Made by a program: the position numbers and the translations under genes
Shown: in pieces, positions 47,903 through 56,795 of the stretch
How positions within the stretch are numbered: the stretch's first letter is position 1
Layout: every line of letters begins with the position of its first letter
The notes under the pieces: model-generated
What the model saw: only the letters and a program-made list of their open reading frames with translations
Told to the model about the DNA's origin: nothing
Databases searched by the model: none
DNA from: Syntrophobacteraceae bacterium
Lineage (GTDB): Bacteria; Desulfobacterota; Syntrophobacteria; Syntrophobacterales; Syntrophobacteraceae
Reading direction: 5' to 3'
Assembly (NCBI GenBank): GCA_025454175.1
Contig: JALOOX010000003.1
Span: 62,001-126,000, forward strand
Length of the DNA: 64,000 nt

Positions 47903-48586
47903 CTAAACCCTGAAACGATACCCTACACCGCGAACCGTCTCCACCCATTCGGAATACACACCCAACTTCTGTCGGAGGCGCCGCACATGAGTGTCCACGG
48001 TCCGGGCGTAGCCCTCGAAATGGTACCCCCACACCTTGTCCAGCAGTTGATCACGAGTCTGAACCTTGCCACGGCTTTTGACCAGCTCCACCAACAGTTT
48101 GAATTCAGTGGCCGTGAGCGCGATCTCCTCGCCGTGCAGACTGGCCTTGTGTCCCTCGAAATCGACCCGCAGCCCTTCATGCTGCCAGAAGTTCTCGGTG
48201 CCGCCATCGGAAGTCGATCTTCTCAGGATGGCGCGGACCCGCAGGATCAACTCCCTCGGGCTGAAAGGCTTCACCACGTAATCGTCCGCGCCCAGCTCGA
48301 GGCCGACAATCCGATCCACCTCCTCGCCGCGGGCCGTCAGCATGAGGATGGGGATGTGCTTGGTCTCGGGATCCCGCTTGAGCTCCTTGCAGACTTCGAA
48401 GCCATCCAGGTTGGGCAGCATCAAATCCAGGATCACCAGGTCGGGAGCACTCTGGCGCACAACGGTGAGAGCCTCGAAGCCATCCCGCGAGGTAAGAACT
48501 TCAAAGCCAGAAGCTTGCATGTTGTAAGCCAGCAACTGAAGGATATCCTTATCGTCTTCCACGACAACGATTTTCATCTTGCTCAT
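47903..48586 (-). CDS. phoB: phosphate-regulon-type response regulator PhoB
   Basis: A 227-residue OmpR/PhoB-class regulator. Receiver ~1-120 with DD in VVVEDDKDI, acceptor Asp in DLVILDLMLPNLDG and Lys in VVKPFSPRE. Winged-helix DNA-binding domain ~130-225 with TATEFKLLVELVKSRG and VDTHVRRLRQKLG. GGGAGCC lies before the ATG. First gene of phoB-phoR-phoU. Confidence 0.93.
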   Translation of the reverse strand: MSKMKIVVVEDDKDILQLLAYNMQASGFEVLTSRDGFEALTVVRQSAPDLVILDLMLPNLDGFEVCKELKRDPETKHIPILMLTARGEEVDRIVGLELGADDYVVKPFSPRELILRVRAILRRSTSDGGTENFWQHEGLRVDFEGHKASLHGEEIALTATEFKLLVELVKSRGKVQTRDQLLDKVWGYHFEGYARTVDTHVRRLRQKLGVYSEWVETVRGVGYRFRV

Positions 48587-48994
48587 TCAAGGCTCCCGAT
48601 GACCCGAGCCAGCGCGAAAATCAGCCATGACAGGAAGCAGCCTGCGCACCTTCCATGTCGGAAACCGACCGCTATTCTCACCCAATTGTTGAAAAAGCGC
48701 AAACCATTAAACGCGCTGGGAATTGTTGCATCAATCCCGGCGAAAGGCCGGGCAGGAGCCATGCAGGAGTGATGAAAACACAGGCGCATCTGGTTGAGGG
48801 TCCGAACGTCGAAAGGCCGGAAGTCGGCGTTAAGAAAGGCTTGTCGGGTGGAGTTGCGGAAAAGGAAGGTCAACCCCGATAAATTCAGCGATTTCGACGA
48901 GTGGCCTTGGCTGGCCGTCGTGAAGAAGTCCTTGGCCGCGCACCCGGGGTCGAACCGACCAGGACCATGCCGCCCGCCTTCCACTGCTCGATTA
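48587..48994. other. intergenic between phoB and the SRP RNA gene
   Basis: About 400 bases that should contain the phoB leader and promoter. A G/C hairpin, CCCGGC-GAAAG-GCCGGG, lies near 48738-48754. One ATGACAG (Pho-box-like half site) is at ~48626, too weak to call. A long open minus-strand frame runs through here and over the SRP RNA; I reject it as a gene. Confidence 0.4.
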
Positions 48995-49084
48995 GAGTGA
49001 ACCACGACACAGCCGTTTATACTTACCGCTGCTTCCTTCCGGACCTGACGGGGTTCGTACTCGTCTGTTGCGCGGTGTCCAATG
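48995..49084 (-). ncRNA. ffs: signal recognition particle RNA (4.5S, small bacterial type)
   Basis: The minus strand carries the invariant SRP core GTCAGGTCCGGAAGGAAGCA (49029-49048 on plus), including the GGAA tetraloop and the asymmetric loop that binds Ffh. Flanking arms pair: ACCGCG/CGTGGT, ACAG/CTGT and AGTAC/GTAT, giving the long hairpin of a ~90-base RNA. It guides membrane and secreted proteins to the translocon. Ends are approximate; the pairing stops near 49080 and 48998. Confidence 0.9.
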
Positions 49085-49250
49085 AGCACCAGAATTAGAA
49101 ACAGCCGACCTGAATCGGAGCCTTCCCAGGGAATTCAGCCCCGCTGAGCGGATTTCGGGCTACAGGGCACCGCTAGCTCCCCGCCTAGCGCGACCAAGGG
49201 GAATGGCAGATCGATATTCATCCTGTGGATATCACAAATCGCAATGGCAA

Positions 49251-50075
49251 TCAACGGGATTGCATCGCACGGAGAGCTCGTGGGAAGGATTGCCGCACTA
49301 CAGCCTCCGGGAGAAGCATGCACCGGTGGCGGGGTATGTTCAGGAGCCCTCGCAGCGTGGGGCGTCCCTGACCCTGGAGCAGATGCAGCCAGCCGCCGAG
49401 ATAAACGGGATTGACGGGCCTGAGCGCATGGAGGGCCGCCCACACGGTCCCTGCCAGATGATGCTCTCTTCGATCCCACCACGAGTCCCAGCGTTTTTCC
49501 AGCACCCGATTCCAGAGCCATTCATCCGCTGACTCGGCGGCAAGCGCTCGGGCCGCCATCCCATAGCCGCTCAAGCTTTCATGGCACCGGGCGATTCCCG
49601 GAGCTGAAAGCAGGCTCCGGACATTGGCGAGGGAAATCATCCCGGGCCACGATGCAACCCAATGCCTGCTGAAATCCGAGGAATCACACAGGAGCATCCT
49701 TGAATCGTGGCTGCCGCAATAGCGCCGCGTGGCGCGATACTCAAAGGGAAGAGTTATCTGCCTCCGAATACGGACTATTTCGGGGTGGCGTTGAGCGTCT
49801 CTCGACCACAGGCGAAGCTCGCAACATGCACGGGAGACATTGGCCGCAAGGGTCTTCAATAGGCTCCGCTGAAGTCGCACCCTGAGGGAGCGTCCGAAAG
49901 GGCTCAGCTCGATGAGGACCAGATCAGGTTTCAGCCGGCTCAAAAGCTCACGGGTTCGCCTGAAGCCCTCGGGATCACCATGATCCACCCCCACAAGGAT
50001 CAGTCTCCCCAACAAGGAGCAAGGCTCGTTCCCAGTGGATGCCATCCGAAGTTTTTTCACACATGCGTGCTGCAT
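49251..50075 (-). CDS. TraB/PrgY-like domain protein, function unknown
   Basis: A 274-residue soluble protein. N-terminal LILVGVDHGDPEGFRRTREL followed by LKPDLVLIELSPF resembles the start of TraB-family proteins (GTxHxS... PDxVxVEL). The C-terminal part has VNPVYLGGWLHLL, akin to the closing GGxxHL block. The middle is Arg/Trp-rich and not conserved. The family is related to TIKI-type metalloproteases, but I cannot identify the catalytic residues with confidence. Start uncertain; ATG at 50045 is an alternative. It follows the HAD gene by 53 bases. Confidence 0.55.
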   Translation of the reverse strand: MQHACVKKLRMASTGNEPCSLLGRLILVGVDHGDPEGFRRTRELLSRLKPDLVLIELSPFGRSLRVRLQRSLLKTLAANVSRACCELRLWSRDAQRHPEIVRIRRQITLPFEYRATRRYCGSHDSRMLLCDSSDFSRHWVASWPGMISLANVRSLLSAPGIARCHESLSGYGMAARALAAESADEWLWNRVLEKRWDSWWDRREHHLAGTVWAALHALRPVNPVYLGGWLHLLQGQGRPTLRGLLNIPRHRCMLLPEAVVRQSFPRALRAMQSR

Positions 50076-50128
50076 CAGCTCAGAGCCTCTCTCGGGCCCA
50101 GTCTCCTCGGACCCTTGCGAAAACCGGC

Positions 50129-50821
50129 TCAGATGATGGGATAAAGCTCGCTGAAGTGACTGATGTGACAGGACGCCTTCAATGAAGGATTCTTGTAAGC
50201 CACAAAAAATACTCCCGTGGATGCGGCCAGGGCTTCATCCACCTGCGAGTCCCCCACGTACAGCACCTGCTCCGCCCTCACCTGGAAAGCATCGAGGATC
50301 CTCTCCATGGACTCGGGATGCGGCTTGGGGAAACGAACGTCCGATGCCGAGACCACCAGGTCGAAATACTGTGCCAGATTGAAATGGTCGAGGACATCCC
50401 GGGTCGAAACGGTCCGATTGGTGGCCATGGCAATGCAATGGGTGGCTCGAGCGGATTCGAGAAAGTCGATGAGACCGGGCTCGGGCCTCAGATAGCTGTT
50501 GAAGGCCTTGAAATCGATGGTCTGGGTGTATTCCCATGCTCTAAGGAAATCCCCCTCGTCGGGCAGCAGGAATCGAAGGGATTCACGAACGGGATGCATG
50601 TGGATGAATCCCTGCTGGTCGGGCCTGACGGGAGGCCGACCGATAACCTGCAGGATGTGTGTATAAAACCGCGTGTTGGCCTCTCGAGAGTCGAAGAGCA
50701 CGCCGTCACAGTCAAAGGCGAGCACCCGGAATGCGTGCTTCGCGGCGTTCTCCGGTGTTCGGCCGCCGGCGCAGCGGTCACGTTGGCTTCCATGGCGATA
50801 GGGTTGGCTCATGGCGCTCAT
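50129..50821 (-). CDS. HAD-superfamily hydrolase (phosphoglycolate phosphatase-like)
   Basis: A 230-residue HAD phosphatase. Motif I DCDGVLFDS with the nucleophile and acid Asp; helical cap ~50-130; motif II Thr in MATNRT; motif III Lys in RFPKPHPES; motif IV GDSQVDEALA. It most resembles the Gph/PgmB group that removes phosphate from small metabolites; substrate unknown. The first ~30 residues are Arg/Gly-rich and may not be translated, in which case a downstream start would apply. Confidence 0.88.
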   Translation of the reverse strand: MSAMSQPYRHGSQRDRCAGGRTPENAAKHAFRVLAFDCDGVLFDSREANTRFYTHILQVIGRPPVRPDQQGFIHMHPVRESLRFLLPDEGDFLRAWEYTQTIDFKAFNSYLRPEPGLIDFLESARATHCIAMATNRTVSTRDVLDHFNLAQYFDLVVSASDVRFPKPHPESMERILDAFQVRAEQVLYVGDSQVDEALAASTGVFFVAYKNPSLKASCHISHFSELYPII

Positions 50822-50975
50822 AAGTCCTTTCGAAACGCGGCCTCCTCAACGGGACGCCTTTACAATTCATCTGGAATTACATAGAGTGGCACTCACTCAG
50901 GAGCCTGAATCCTCAGCCCCTGTCCCATCATCCTCCATACCTGGTACACTCGGGCGGCAATGACCGCCCAGATCA

Positions 50976-51007
50976 GCCGGCTCCCAAGCTCGAGCTTGGG
51001 AGCCGGC
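50976..51007. repeat. perfect 32-base palindrome upstream of nadB
   Basis: Each base from 50976 to 51007 pairs with its mirror around 50991/50992 (core CCCAAGCTCGAGCTTGGG, extended by GCCGGCT/AGCCGGC). It lies about 60 bases before the nadB start and downstream of a divergent gene. It could be a dispersed intergenic repeat, an operator for a dimeric regulator, or an RNA hairpin in the nadB leader. No NrtR/NadR consensus is evident to me. Confidence 0.8.
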
Positions 51008-51068
51008 AAGCGGCTAAGGACTCGTGCCCGGCAGGTCCAGGCACCACTTTAACCACGGAAAGAGCGCA

Positions 51069-52745
51069 ATGGAACATCAATTTGATTTTCTGGTCATCGG
51101 CAGCGGAATCGCCGGCCTCAGCTTCGCCCTGAGGGCCGCGCGCCACGGAACCGTGGCCATCGTGACCAAGAAGGATAAGCTCGAGACCAGCACCAACTAC
51201 GCACAGGGCGGGATTGCCAGCGTGCTGGGTCGAGACGATTCGTTTCCCCTGCACATCGAGGACACCCTGAATGCCGGCGATGGCCTGTGCCACCCCGATA
51301 TCGTGGAGCACGTGGTGCGCTCGGGCCCCGACCGCATTCGGGAACTGGCCGACTACGGGGTCCCCTTCAATCGAAGTCCCGTCGAGGGGCTGGAGTTTGA
51401 CCTCGGAAGGGAGGGCGGTCACAGCCGCAATCGGATCGTTCACGCTCACGACATGACCGGCCGGGCCGTCGAGACGGCCCTGGTCTCCGCGGCGGAAAAC
51501 AATCCAAATATCCACATCTACGAGAACCACCTGGCGCTTGACCTGATTGTGGAGCATTTCGCCATCAAGGCCGGCTCCATTGCCGTCCGCCATCGTGACG
51601 TCTGCTGGGGCGCCTACATCCTTGAAAGCCCGCGCATGGAGCTCCACACCTTTCTGGCCCACGCCGTCGTGCTTTGCACCGGGGGAGCCGGTAAGGTCTA
51701 CCTCTACACCAGCAATCCCGATGTGGCCACCGGGGACGGACTGGCCATGGCTTATCGCGCCGGCGCCTGCCTCGCCAACCTTGAATTCGTCCAATTCCAC
51801 CCGACCTGTCTCTATCACCCGCATGCCAAGAACTTCCTGATTTCAGAGGCGGTCCGCGGGGAGGGCGGGAGACTCATCGATCGCCGGGGAAAGGCCTTCA
51901 TGGAGAAATACCACCCTCTGAAGGACCTGGCTTTCAGAGATGTCGTGGCGCGGGCCATCGACACGGAGATGAAGCAATCCGGTGATGACTGCGTCTTTCT
52001 GGACATCACGCATCGCGAGCCGGATTACCTGAAGACGCGATTTCCGAACATTTACCAGAAATGCCATCTGCTCGGCATCGACATCACCAAGGACCCGATA
52101 CCCGTCGTCCCTGCCGCTCACTATATCTGCGGCGGGATTGTGACCGATGGCTTCGGCCGGACCACCCTCGAGAACCTTTATGCCGTGGGGGAGTGTGCCT
52201 GCACGGGTCTGCACGGCGCCAACCGACTGGCCAGCAATTCGCTGCTCGAGGCCATGGTCTTTGCCTATGAAAGTGCCTTTCATTGCGCGGAGCACATTCA
52301 ACAGTGGCGCAAACGACCGGTCCCGGAAATACCCGCCTGCCCCATCCCCATGGGTCACCTCAATTCAATCCAGAGCGAAATGGTTCTCATCGCTCACAAC
52401 TGGGACATCATCCGCAGACTCATGTGGAACTACGTCGGAATCGTGCGCACGGACAAACGTCTGGAGCTGGCGCTCACCCACATCCGGCAGATCAGGATGG
52501 AAATCAGGGAGCACCTTCCGAACATACCGCTCAGCAACGACCTGGTGGAGCTCCAGGACCTCGCCCTCGTCGCCGAGCTGATCATTCGGTGCGCCATTCA
52601 GAGGAAGGAAAGTCGGGGCTTGCACTACAACCTGGATCATCCAAGAAAGAACGATGTGGCCTGGCGGCAGGATACGGTCGTCAGACGACGGCAGGTCGAA
52701 GACCCCAGGGGCGTCGTTGGAGCGGCGAACAACGTCCCGACCTGA
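51069..52745 (+). CDS. nadB: L-aspartate oxidase NadB
   Basis: A 558-residue FAD enzyme that oxidises L-aspartate to iminoaspartate for NAD synthesis; under anoxia fumarate serves as electron acceptor. FAD site GSGIAGLSFALRAA at the N-terminus, TNYAQGGIASVLG, the active-site regions EFVQFHPTCLY and EAVRGEGG, then the typical NadB ending YAVGECACTGLHGANRLAS plus a helical C-domain. That C-domain and the GANRLASNSLLEA motif separate it from SdhA/FrdA. ATG with GGAAAGAG upstream. nadA and nadC are not adjacent. Confidence 0.95.
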   Translation: MEHQFDFLVIGSGIAGLSFALRAARHGTVAIVTKKDKLETSTNYAQGGIASVLGRDDSFPLHIEDTLNAGDGLCHPDIVEHVVRSGPDRIRELADYGVPFNRSPVEGLEFDLGREGGHSRNRIVHAHDMTGRAVETALVSAAENNPNIHIYENHLALDLIVEHFAIKAGSIAVRHRDVCWGAYILESPRMELHTFLAHAVVLCTGGAGKVYLYTSNPDVATGDGLAMAYRAGACLANLEFVQFHPTCLYHPHAKNFLISEAVRGEGGRLIDRRGKAFMEKYHPLKDLAFRDVVARAIDTEMKQSGDDCVFLDITHREPDYLKTRFPNIYQKCHLLGIDITKDPIPVVPAAHYICGGIVTDGFGRTTLENLYAVGECACTGLHGANRLASNSLLEAMVFAYESAFHCAEHIQQWRKRPVPEIPACPIPMGHLNSIQSEMVLIAHNWDIIRRLMWNYVGIVRTDKRLELALTHIRQIRMEIREHLPNIPLSNDLVELQDLALVAELIIRCAIQRKESRGLHYNLDHPRKNDVAWRQDTVVRRRQVEDPRGVVGAANNVPT

Positions 52746-52860
52746 GCTCGGCCTTCGCCGCTCCTGGAGCTCTCAATGCCGCAGCTGCGCCGAGGGAAAG
52801 GCTCCGGCCAGGGAGGGCCTTTTATAAGCTCACACGCTCCCCTCGCGCGCTGCCGCGAGA

Positions 52861-53331
52861 TCAGGAAGGGAGTTTTTCCAGCCTGAGGCCATGCAGGCCG
52901 TCAGCCGGCCGCGCCGAGGTTTCAACGGGCTCCGCGTCGATGATGGCGCTCGTGGGCGCCTCCAGCAGCGGAGTGCGCCCATTCTGCTCGATCTTCATGG
53001 TCAGCACGCCACCCATGAAGCTGAGCTCCAGGTTCTTGTCCGAAAGGTCAACACGAGAGATGGCCTCTCGGATCTTTTCCAGTTTCTGCTTGGCCTTGCG
53101 GTAGATGTAGGTGAGCCCCCAGGCTCCTGCCACGAAGGCGGCAATGAACATCCACATGGGCGTCGCCATAACCTGCCCGATCACCATGATACCGGCCAGT
53201 ATGCCGAATACGATGAGAATCTGGATTCCAAGGATGACATAGAGGTAAAAGACGCCTCGATTCAACAGCGGGTCGCGTTGCTGTTCAGGTGCAGAGTTCT
53301 TCCGTTCGCCGAAGAGGTGCTTAAACCACAT
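52861..53331 (-). CDS. two-pass membrane protein of unknown function
   Basis: A 156-residue protein (ATG at 53331, MWFKHLFGERKNS) with two membrane segments ~28-52 (GVFYLYVILGIQILIVFGIL) and ~58-78, followed by a basic coiled stretch (YIYRKAKQKLEKIREAISRV) and a hydrophilic C-terminus. I do not recognise a family. It starts 13 bases after the stop of the next larger membrane protein and is presumably made with it. Confidence 0.7.
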   Translation of the reverse strand: MWFKHLFGERKNSAPEQQRDPLLNRGVFYLYVILGIQILIVFGILAGIMVIGQVMATPMWMFIAAFVAGAWGLTYIYRKAKQKLEKIREAISRVDLSDKNLELSFMGGVLTMKIEQNGRTPLLEAPTSAIIDAEPVETSARPADGLHGLRLEKLPS

Positions 53332-53344
53332 GGAGGATTCCTTT

Positions 53345-54151
53345 TCAGAGTGGCGCCGGTCCTTCGGTCGCGGCTTCATCTGCCTCCTTCACCGGGTTTG
53401 GAAGCAGGGGAGTCGGTTCCGTTCGGGCCAGTAGCTGCGTTTCGATGCGGTACTTCTCGATGTTGAACTGGTTCTCGAGCATCTGCTTCGAAAGCCGGTA
53501 CCGAAGATAGATGACCCACGTGATGATGACTGCCAGGAAGACGGAAGCTCCAGCGAAAAACCACTTGTAATCGCGGATAGTCGCCAGGCTGACCTTTGCA
53601 AAGTCCTGAAGAAAGTTGGGCACAATCCAGAACATGAGAACCGACATCAATACCAGAAACCCAAGGTGAAACACATTGAAACGATGGAACGAATGGTAGA
53701 GGGTGCCGATACGGTTGCGAGGGCCGGTTCCATCTTCCTTAGACTCCTGGTGCTCGCCCTCCTCACCGTAGAGTAGAGCCAGATAGACTTTGACCAGGAA
53801 AGAAACCAGAAGAATCAGCCCGATGGGAATCCCCACGGCCGCGGACAACCAAGCGCGAAACGGAAACGGCACGGTTTCCGTCTGCAACTGCATGCGGTAA
53901 TTCTGGATGGGACCGTGATTGTTCTCGAAGACGAGCTTTTCGTAGCTGGAGAGGGCACTGCCCGCGGTCTCATAGACCTTGTTGCCCTCGGAATCCAGCA
54001 CGATGGTGCGGGACTTCGTGCCCGCCTGACCAGCAGCGCCCAGATAGATCAACAATTCCAAAACCAGAAAAGCCAGAACACTCACAACCAGCACTATCTT
54101 GAGATAGCGCCTGCCTTCAAAAACATCCAGAAGTCGAACCTTTTGTGACAT
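53345..54151 (-). CDS. four-segment membrane protein of unknown function next to qrc
   Basis: A 268-residue protein (ATG at 54151, MSQKVRLLDVFEGRRYLK). Hydrophobic segments ~18-37, ~100-125, ~165-185 and ~200-225; the first loop (~40-95) is probably periplasmic and hydrophilic, and the C-terminal ~45 residues are charged. No heme or Fe-S motif is visible. It is separated from qrcD by a terminator and has its own promoter-like sequence, so it is a neighbour and not a clear qrc operon member. Function unknown. Confidence 0.7.
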   Translation of the reverse strand: MSQKVRLLDVFEGRRYLKIVLVVSVLAFLVLELLIYLGAAGQAGTKSRTIVLDSEGNKVYETAGSALSSYEKLVFENNHGPIQNYRMQLQTETVPFPFRAWLSAAVGIPIGLILLVSFLVKVYLALLYGEEGEHQESKEDGTGPRNRIGTLYHSFHRFNVFHLGFLVLMSVLMFWIVPNFLQDFAKVSLATIRDYKWFFAGASVFLAVIITWVIYLRYRLSKQMLENQFNIEKYRIETQLLARTEPTPLLPNPVKEADEAATEGPAPL

Positions 54152-54199
54152 AGCTCCCAATTCACAATGCATCTAAACAAATTTTTCACAAGTATGCAC

Positions 54200-54228
54200 A
54201 AGCTATCATCGGCGTATCGGAGTGTCAA
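54200..54228 (-). promoter_or_regulatory. sigma-70-like promoter for the two membrane protein genes
   Basis: Minus strand: TTGACA (plus 54223-54228) and TAGCTT (54200-54205) with a 17-base spacer. The -35 is perfect, the -10 weak. It lies about 50 bases before the start codon at 54151 and just beyond the qrc terminator, which supports an independent transcript. Confidence 0.5.
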
Positions 54229-54435
54229 ACGAAAAGCTCCCCGATGGACGGGAGCCCCTCAGCATTGCCGGCTCATCCGAGACCCGCCGCCAGAGGCTGT
54301 GCGGCCCATTGCCAATCTCATCAGCTGGTCAGCGCACTGACCGTCCTGAATCTTCGTTATCTTATCCCGGTCCCCGCCTTTTTCAAGGACAGGACGCAGT
54401 GTTCTTCCGGCCTGTCCCTGCCACGACGCACGGTT

Positions 54436-54478
54436 GGAAAAACAGAGAGCGCCTCCGCTCCATGCGAACGCGCTCTCT
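54436..54478 (-). terminator. intrinsic terminator of the qrc operon
   Basis: Stem AGAGAGCGC (54444-54452) pairs perfectly with GCGCTCTCT (54470-54478); on the minus strand the hairpin is followed by GTTTTTCC. It lies about 70 bases past the qrcD stop codon and separates qrc from the two membrane protein genes. Confidence 0.8.
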
Positions 54479-54550
54479 CAAGTGATGGCGGGGCGGCGGT
54501 GTCTGAACGAGCTTAAGCCGCATGCTCCGCCCGCGTTTGACCTCCCTGAG

Positions 54551-55795
54551 CTAAGTCGGGTTCAAATGCTTCTCCCTGGGGAACAGGGGAAGGTATCGGT
54601 AGGAGAGAGAGAGGATCAGGGCGCAGTAGGCCAGCATGGCGATGCCCGGAGCCCACTCGTAGACCGTCGGCACATACACCTGCCACCGATCGAAAGGCAT
54701 GACGGGAATGGCGATGGCCTGGATCGTCATGACGAAGCGGTTGATGACGATCCCCGTGCAGTTGAGGAAGAAGGCGCCGAAAAGAATGAGATCGCTCTTC
54801 CGGGCCTGCGGAATGTTGAGCACAATGGCCGGCACCACACCGCAGATCAATATCTCGGTGATCAGAAGCCACATTCCGTATGGCGCCCTGTAGAAATCGG
54901 TCAGGCTGAGGCCGAATTCGGGAGCCAGGACCAGGGCCCAGTAAAGCGTGTCGAGAATCTTCAGAATGATGTAGAAAAGCAGCAGGCCACCGACGATCCT
55001 GGCCAGAAGCTCGTAAACGCTTCGGTCCACCAGCTTCTTGCGCGTGACCGCCTCCATGGCGCGGCAAACAAGCGCGGTGAATGCCGGCCCCGAGGCGATG
55101 GCCGAGAGGATGAACAGGAAGAAGGTCCAGGGCCAGACGAAGAATCCCGTCCGGTATGCGAAGGGCCTCGCAAACAGAACTCCGGCGACACCGCCCAGCG
55201 ATCCTTGATGAAAGAAGCTCAGGAAAGTGCCCGTGAGAGCGAAAATCGCCATGAGCTCATGCAGAGTGTGGCCAAAGGTGCGAACCGATTTGATGGCCTC
55301 CAGCTTCCGGTTTTCCAGGACGATGGGAACATACTCGATGACCAGTACGATGGCATAACAGGAGATGCAGAAGATGACTTCCGTCAGCATCGAGTGGACA
55401 TTGGCATGCCAGTAGCCGAACCAGCCCCTCAGCGGCTGGCCGATCTCCAGAAGCAGGATTGCAAGAGCCCCCGTGTAGCAGACAAAGCCGACGATGACCG
55501 CCAGGTTGATGATCTTGTGCAGCTCCTTGAGAGCCGGGAAATACCTTGAGAGCCCATAGTAAAGGAACCCGGAGAAGAAAGCTCCCGCGCCCAGGGCGAT
55601 GATGGCCAGGTCGATGGTGATGTAGAACCCGAATCCAAAATAGTCGTTCAGACCGGTCACGTTGAGGGCTTGAAGCAGCACCACGGCCCCCGCGTAGACC
55701 CCCCATCCGATGATCGCCAGGAGAACCAGCACCCAGAGTCCAAAGACCGGCAATGGGCAGCGCTTCAGGCCCTCAGGAATTAACGCTTGATCCAT
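54551..55795 (-). CDS. qrcD: menaquinone reductase integral membrane subunit QrcD (NrfD family)
   Basis: A 414-residue NrfD/PsrC-type membrane protein with about ten hydrophobic segments, e.g. FGLWVLVLLAIIGWGVYAG, AIIALGAGAFFSGFLYYG and FALTGTFLSFFHQGSLGG. In Qrc this subunit holds the menaquinone site and carries electrons from periplasmic cytochrome c3 (through QrcABC) into the quinone pool. Last gene of qrcA-qrcB-qrcC-qrcD; 69 bases follow qrcC's stop before its ATG. The order and neighbouring subunits separate it from other NrfD proteins such as those of Hmc, Tmc or Psr complexes. Confidence 0.88.
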   Translation of the reverse strand: MDQALIPEGLKRCPLPVFGLWVLVLLAIIGWGVYAGAVVLLQALNVTGLNDYFGFGFYITIDLAIIALGAGAFFSGFLYYGLSRYFPALKELHKIINLAVIVGFVCYTGALAILLLEIGQPLRGWFGYWHANVHSMLTEVIFCISCYAIVLVIEYVPIVLENRKLEAIKSVRTFGHTLHELMAIFALTGTFLSFFHQGSLGGVAGVLFARPFAYRTGFFVWPWTFFLFILSAIASGPAFTALVCRAMEAVTRKKLVDRSVYELLARIVGGLLLFYIILKILDTLYWALVLAPEFGLSLTDFYRAPYGMWLLITEILICGVVPAIVLNIPQARKSDLILFGAFFLNCTGIVINRFVMTIQAIAIPVMPFDRWQVYVPTVYEWAPGIAMLAYCALILSLSYRYLPLFPREKHLNPT

Positions 55796-55864
55796 TCTCT
55801 TCCCCTCGTTTCATCATCAAGACATCAAAGATCGCGACGGGCTGTCGGTCGGTCCCGGGGTCCA

Positions 55865-56614
55865 TCAGGCATTGTCCGAGAGCTTGTGGACCCATTGATA
55901 CTTGCTCAGATAGTAGACCTTGGGCTCGGTTTTGAGCTTGGCCAGTATCCGGAACGCCCTCGGGTCCTTGGCCAGTTTGGCCACCTCGGTCCGGGGATCC
56001 ATCAAGTTGCCAAATGTGATGGCTCCGGTCGGGCACGCGTCGGCACAGGCCGGAGTGTAGACGATGGCGTCCGGGTCCTGGCCTTCGTGATACGCCGTGG
56101 TTCTCGCCTTGAGCATTCGATGGTGGCAGAATGTGCACTTCTCGACAACACCGCGCATTCTGGGGCTGACTTCGGGGCTGAGCATCCGCTCCATGGGCTC
56201 GGGCCAAGCCGGGTCCCACCAGTTGAACTTGCGGGCATGATACGGGCAGGCAACGACACAATATCGGCAGCCGATACATCGCGGGATAATGTGCGTCACG
56301 ATGCCGTTGTTCTCGTCCCGGGTAGTGGCGTTGACGGGACAAACGAAAGTGCAGGGCGAGTGGTGATCGGAATCGCAGTGCATGCAAGGCCGCGGCAGGT
56401 AGGTAAACTGGTATTCCGGGTAGTCCCTGCCATTTTCCAGCTTGTAGATCTCCATCCAGTTGATGGACCGCAGCTTATCGGTTTCATCGGTTCGGAAGGA
56501 GATGTTGTTTTCGGCCTGGCAGGCCACACTGCAGGCCATACAGCCCGTACACTTATCCAAGTCGATCACCATGCCGTATCGAACCCCGGATTGTGCATGT
56601 CCTTGCTCACTCAC
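55865..56614 (-). CDS. qrcC: menaquinone reductase iron-sulfur subunit QrcC
   Basis: A 249-residue ferredoxin-like subunit with ligands for four clusters: CTGCMACSVAC, CMHCDSDHHSPCTFVC, CIGCRYCVVAC and CTFCHH...CADAC. It would pass electrons from QrcB to QrcD. The frame is open far upstream, but the family layout and AAGGGGG before a GTG at 56614 (MSEQGHAQSG) set the start; no signal peptide, so export would be piggy-back on the Tat-exported QrcB. The 181 bases between qrcB and this start hold a GCCCCTCGGGGC hairpin. Confidence 0.88.
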   Translation of the reverse strand: MSEQGHAQSGVRYGMVIDLDKCTGCMACSVACQAENNISFRTDETDKLRSINWMEIYKLENGRDYPEYQFTYLPRPCMHCDSDHHSPCTFVCPVNATTRDENNGIVTHIIPRCIGCRYCVVACPYHARKFNWWDPAWPEPMERMLSPEVSPRMRGVVEKCTFCHHRMLKARTTAYHEGQDPDAIVYTPACADACPTGAITFGNLMDPRTEVAKLAKDPRAFRILAKLKTEPKVYYLSKYQWVHKLSDNA

Positions 56615-56795
56615 GGATGTCCCCCTTGTTGACGACGTTTTCTGGCTTTCGGATGCCCCTCGGGGCGCGTCGGAAAAAAACCTGGCCGACGAACCGCGCA
56701 CCGGATGCCAGTTCAATTGATGAATCGCGGAGCGGCATGGGGACCCGCATGAACCGGAATCCCCCAGAATGCCCCCGGCCGGCCGCCCCCTCGGC

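Noticed and set aside
48626-48634. Pho box upstream of phoB
   Set aside because: Only a single ATGACAG half-site; no second repeat at 11-base spacing.
48925-48965. tRNA T-arm-like GGTTCGACCCC on the minus strand next to the SRP RNA
   Set aside because: No anticodon or D arm at the right distance; the only matching acceptor partner lies ~145 bases away inside the SRP RNA, so no tRNA can be folded.
48583-49089. 168-codon minus-strand open frame between phoB and the TraB-like gene
   Set aside because: It runs straight through the SRP RNA, has no protein-like organisation or ribosome site, and its end overlaps the phoB start.
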